Shown here in pieces: positions 6,482 to 8,396 of a DNA stretch of 8,396 bases (the first letter of the stretch is position 1; each line of letters opens with the position of its first letter). The notes beneath the pieces were generated by a model. The model worked only from the letters and a program-made list of their open reading frames with translations. It was not told the DNA's origin and made no database searches. The DNA is from Actinobacteria bacterium UBA2236 (GTDB lineage: Bacteria > Actinomycetota > Actinomycetes > Nanopelagicales > Nanopelagicaceae): positions 2,064 through 10,459 of the forward strand of contig DDYK01000085.1 of NCBI GenBank assembly GCA_002347935.1, read 5' to 3'. Both the position numbers and the translations under genes were made by a program.

Positions 6482-7609
6482 ATGGCGAAAATTAGGGGAG
6501 TTCTTAAAAAAGTTGGAGTAAAACCATCTAAAGTTGAAGAAAGCGTAGATTATGGAGATAAAGGTGCTCCACTTAACATGCAACACCCCTTCTATTTTGG
6601 CTTTCTTGCAGCCTCTGGCGCATTAGTTGCCATAGCTCTACTACGAGCGCTCCAATCAGCCAGCCAGGTATTTGTTCTAATAATTATTGCGCTCTTTTTG
6701 GCAATGGGGCTAAACCCAACAGTTGAATCGTTGCAATCTAGAAAACTAAGTAGATCTGCAGCGGTTTCTGTAGTCGTCTTTATAGCCATTGGAATTATCG
6801 CTCTATTTGCCTTAGTTGTAATTCCCCCTGTCGCTTCACAAGGAAAAGATCTTCTTGAAAGTGCTCCACAGTTATTAGATTCACTTCGAAATAACGCCAC
6901 TATCAATCAGCTAAATAATGACTATGGGTTTATTGACTCCCTTGAAAAAAAGTTTGAAGAGTGGATATCTGACGGAAAGATAGTAAGTGGAGCATTTGGT
7001 GGAGTTCTTGGGGTAGGAAGAACTGTGCTATCTGGTGCCTTCTCAGCCCTCACAGTTCTAGTTCTAACCCTATACTTTTTAACTTCTTTGCCATCGGTAA
7101 CAAAAATCTTTTATCGTCTAGCTCCAGCATCAAGAAGAGCGAGAATATCAAGTATCGGTGATGCAATTATCTCTCGGGTTGGAAGCTTTGTGGGAAGTCA
7201 AGTATTGATTGCAGCCTTTGCTGCCCTATTTGTCTTTGCTCTTGCCTTAGCGCTAAAGCTTCCCTATGCCGCAGCGCTAGCTATGGTGATTTTATTTGTA
7301 GCCTTAATTCCATTAATTGGACACTTTATCGGAGGTAGTATTGTAATTTTGGTTGCACTTACTCAGTCACCAAGCAAGGCACTTCTTGCTCTGATTCTTT
7401 ACACCGCATATGTTCAGATTGAAAATTTCATTATTACGCCCAGAATAATGAAACGCGCTCTTGCTATACCCGGCTTAGTGACAATTGTTGCTGCACTACT
7501 TGGTACTTCACTTCTTGGTCTAGTTGGTGGCGTTCTTGCTGTCCCAATAGCTGCTGCAATTTTGCTGATTATGGATGAAGTAGTATTTAAGAAAACGGAC
7601 AACGCTTAA
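6482..7609 (+). CDS. AI-2E family (TqsA/PerM-like) membrane transporter
   Basis: A 375-residue inner-membrane protein with the AI-2E/UPF0118 pattern. A basic cytoplasmic leader (1-35) is followed by helices near 37-55, 60-78 and 92-116, then a soluble stretch of about 55 residues rich in charged and amide residues (about 117-172), then helices near 174-200, 236-258, 261-284, 298-315 and 326-365. Family-like motifs are LFLAMGLNPTVESL, ALIPLIGHFIGG, the YVQIENFIITPRIM segment and the GGVLAVPIAA segment near the end. The family name comes from E. coli TqsA; members also export other solutes or take part in Na+/H+ exchange, so the substrate is open. The ATG at 6482 is the first available start, with an in-frame TAG at 6470-6472 and no Shine-Dalgarno, which suggests a leaderless mRNA. 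It is convergent with the hydrolase gene, with 1 bp between the stops. Confidence 0.9.
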   Translation: MAKIRGVLKKVGVKPSKVEESVDYGDKGAPLNMQHPFYFGFLAASGALVAIALLRALQSASQVFVLIIIALFLAMGLNPTVESLQSRKLSRSAAVSVVVFIAIGIIALFALVVIPPVASQGKDLLESAPQLLDSLRNNATINQLNNDYGFIDSLEKKFEEWISDGKIVSGAFGGVLGVGRTVLSGAFSALTVLVLTLYFLTSLPSVTKIFYRLAPASRRARISSIGDAIISRVGSFVGSQVLIAAFAALFVFALALALKLPYAAALAMVILFVALIPLIGHFIGGSIVILVALTQSPSKALLALILYTAYVQIENFIITPRIMKRALAIPGLVTIVAALLGTSLLGLVGGVLAVPIAAAILLIMDEVVFKKTDNA

Positions 7610-7610
7610 A

Positions 7611-8324
7611 TTAGATCTCAAGGGGTAGAGGAAGACGCTCAGGCGCCACAACTCTAACGATTTCACTTAAAACTCGATGGACAAAAGGCTCACCAACCCA
7701 TAAGTGTTTACCGTCTTTAATATCTATAAGCTCTATCTGAGGAATTTGAGAAAAACGCTGCTTAGCTTGATCTGGCTTCAAATAATCATCAAACTCTGGA
7801 ATGAGCGCAGTGATACTTCTTCCATCTTCTCTCCAGAAAGCAAGGTCGTCCTCGGTTGAAAATCGTAGCGGTGGTGAGAGGAGAATGAGACCCCTTACCC
7901 TTTTATCTCGAGCGTATTTCAAAGCTAAATCACTTCCAAAGGACCAGCCACTTACCCATAACTTCTTCATGCCAAGTTGTTCAAGTGAGTAATTAATTGC
8001 TGCAAATACATCTTCTTTCTCGGTAATTGCCTCTCCAAAGTGACCTTCACTTACTCCTTGATCGCTTTTTGTGCCTCGAGTGTTGAAGCGGATCACGTTA
8101 ATTCCTGCTAATTCTGGAAGGCGATTTGCAGCTTTTTTATAGATGTGGCTATCCATCATCCCGCCATGGGTTGGCAGAGGATGAAGGCAGAGCAGGCCTA
8201 TTCCCCTTTGATCTTCAATGGGTCTTGCAATTTCACCTATCAACTTGAGCCCATCGCTGGTGAAAAAGGTAATAGCGCTGCGCTCGGCGGGCAGAACTGT
8301 GCTGGGTCGTATCAACTCCGCCAT
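7611..8324 (-). CDS. Alpha/beta hydrolase (COG2945-like serine hydrolase)
   Basis: A 237-residue cytosolic alpha/beta-hydrolase. A strand-rich start (FFTSDGLKLIGEIARP) leads to CLHPLPTHGG, whose H48-P49 lies at the usual oxyanion position, then VIRFNTRGTKSDQG (residues 77-90). The nucleophile elbow is GWSFG with S128, and the other likely triad members are D179 in PEFDDYLKP and H207 in DGKHLW. The HPxP..G and RFNxRG motifs resemble the small hydrolases of COG2945, whose substrates are mostly unknown; esterase or amidase activity is the general expectation. There is no signal peptide, and I see no lid insertion beyond about 20 residues near 155-172. The ATG at 8322-8324 follows a TAAACT box by 7 nt, which suggests a leaderless transcript. 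It is divergent from an aldehyde dehydrogenase gene with 22 bp between the start codons. Confidence 0.9.
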   Translation of the reverse strand: MAELIRPSTVLPAERSAITFFTSDGLKLIGEIARPIEDQRGIGLLCLHPLPTHGGMMDSHIYKKAANRLPELAGINVIRFNTRGTKSDQGVSEGHFGEAITEKEDVFAAINYSLEQLGMKKLWVSGWSFGSDLALKYARDKRVRGLILLSPPLRFSTEDDLAFWREDGRSITALIPEFDDYLKPDQAKQRFSQIPQIELIDIKDGKHLWVGEPFVHRVLSEIVRVVAPERLPLPLEI

Positions 8325-8331
8325 GCCTGTA

Positions 8332-8337
8332 AGTTTA
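8332..8337 (-). promoter_or_regulatory. Putative -10 box (TAAACT) for the alpha/beta hydrolase gene
   Basis: TAAACT on the minus strand ends 7 nt before the ATG of the hydrolase, the spacing expected if transcription starts at the start codon itself. An AAGGAT just upstream is too far from the ATG (12 nt) and would not be transcribed if this box is used. No clear -35 is seen. Confidence 0.4.
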
Positions 8338-8341
8338 TCCT
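8336..8341 (+). promoter_or_regulatory. Putative -10 box (TATCCT) for the aldehyde dehydrogenase gene
   Basis: TATCCT matches TANNNT and four of the six TATAAT bases. It ends 5 nt before the ATG at 8347, slightly short for a start at the A itself. An alternative TAAGTT at 8330-8335 would give a leader of about 4 nt. Either way the transcript would be leaderless or nearly so. Confidence 0.35.
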
Positions 8342-8346
8342 TGAGT

Positions 8347-8396
8347 ATGAAAACCTTCGAATCCTTAAATCCAGCAACCGGAGATGTAATTGGGGT
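8347..8396 (+). CDS. Aldehyde dehydrogenase family protein, N-terminus only
   Basis: The first 16 codons of a gene that leaves the window. The translation begins MKTFESLNPATGDVIG. The NPATGxVI motif is the usual first beta-hairpin of NAD(P)-dependent aldehyde dehydrogenases such as succinate-semialdehyde, betaine-aldehyde and related enzymes, which oxidise aldehydes to acids. The motif sits very close to the start, as in the cytosolic, unextended forms. Neither cofactor nor substrate class can be told from this fragment. The ATG at 8347 is preferred over an in-frame TTG at 8341 because it places the motif normally and lies just downstream of a TATCCT box. Confidence 0.75.
   Translation, partial: MKTFESLNPATGDVIG

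Noticed and set aside
6592..6906. A 104-residue minus-strand open frame inside the AI-2E gene
   Set aside because: It lies wholly antisense to a well-supported membrane protein, has no family resemblance, and its composition is what the opposite strand of hydrophobic codons gives. The same applies to minus-strand frames at 942-1142, 1240-1470 and 7414-7602 and plus-strand frames at 3635-3820, 5600-5785, 6272-6472 and 7801-7992.
6482..7609. Assigning quorum-signal (AI-2) export to the transporter
   Set aside because: The family name rests on TqsA alone; members have varied substrates and no AI-2 synthesis gene is in the window.
7586..7610. Inverted repeat TTTAAG...CTTAAA as a terminator
   Set aside because: The stem is six bp, mostly A-T, with a 13-nt loop and no T-run on either side; such repeats are expected by chance in this composition.

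Overview
The window looks like ordinary, very tightly packed chromosome of a low-GC actinobacterium. The reasons are a GlgE-GlgB pair, a DUF4032-type kinase-like protein and a cysteine-free YbbN/CnoX-like thioredoxin-TPR protein (all typical of Actinobacteria), with base composition visibly below 50% GC, gene gaps of 1-32 bp, and several starts without a clear Shine-Dalgarno sequence. That combination fits streamlined freshwater actinobacteria such as the acI/Nanopelagicales lineage. The lineage is inferred from composition and gene content only; there is no rRNA or other marker here.

Layout. Positions 1-1179 (+) hold the C-terminal ~60% of glgE, cut by the window edge. It is followed after 16 bp by complete glgB (1196-3136, +). 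Together they would build and branch alpha-1,4-glucan from maltose-1-phosphate. Running against them on the minus strand is a probable three-gene operon read from right to left: a DUF4032 kinase-like protein (6449-5214, GTG start), a YbbN/CnoX-like protein (5201-4329), and an MFS transporter (4332-3133, TTG start overlapping the previous stop). glgB and the MFS gene share the bases TTAA at their convergent stops. To the right, an AI-2E-family membrane protein (6482-7609, +) diverges from the operon over only 32 bp. It converges with a 237-residue alpha/beta hydrolase (8324-7611, -) with 1 bp between the stops. The hydrolase diverges over 22 bp from the first 16 codons of an aldehyde dehydrogenase (8347 to the edge, +).

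There is no gene-free stretch over about 300 bases; the longest non-coding gap is the 32 bp at 6450-6481. I see no tRNA, rRNA, CRISPR array, insertion sequence or prophage gene, and no convincing intrinsic terminator. I found no new multi-gene system. The points most worth a second look are the two ultra-short divergent promoter regions with opposed overlapping -10-like boxes, the kinase-like residues of the DUF4032 protein and its linkage to the YbbN-like protein, the GlgB without its usual actinobacterial N-terminal domain, and the convergent stops that leave no room for terminators.
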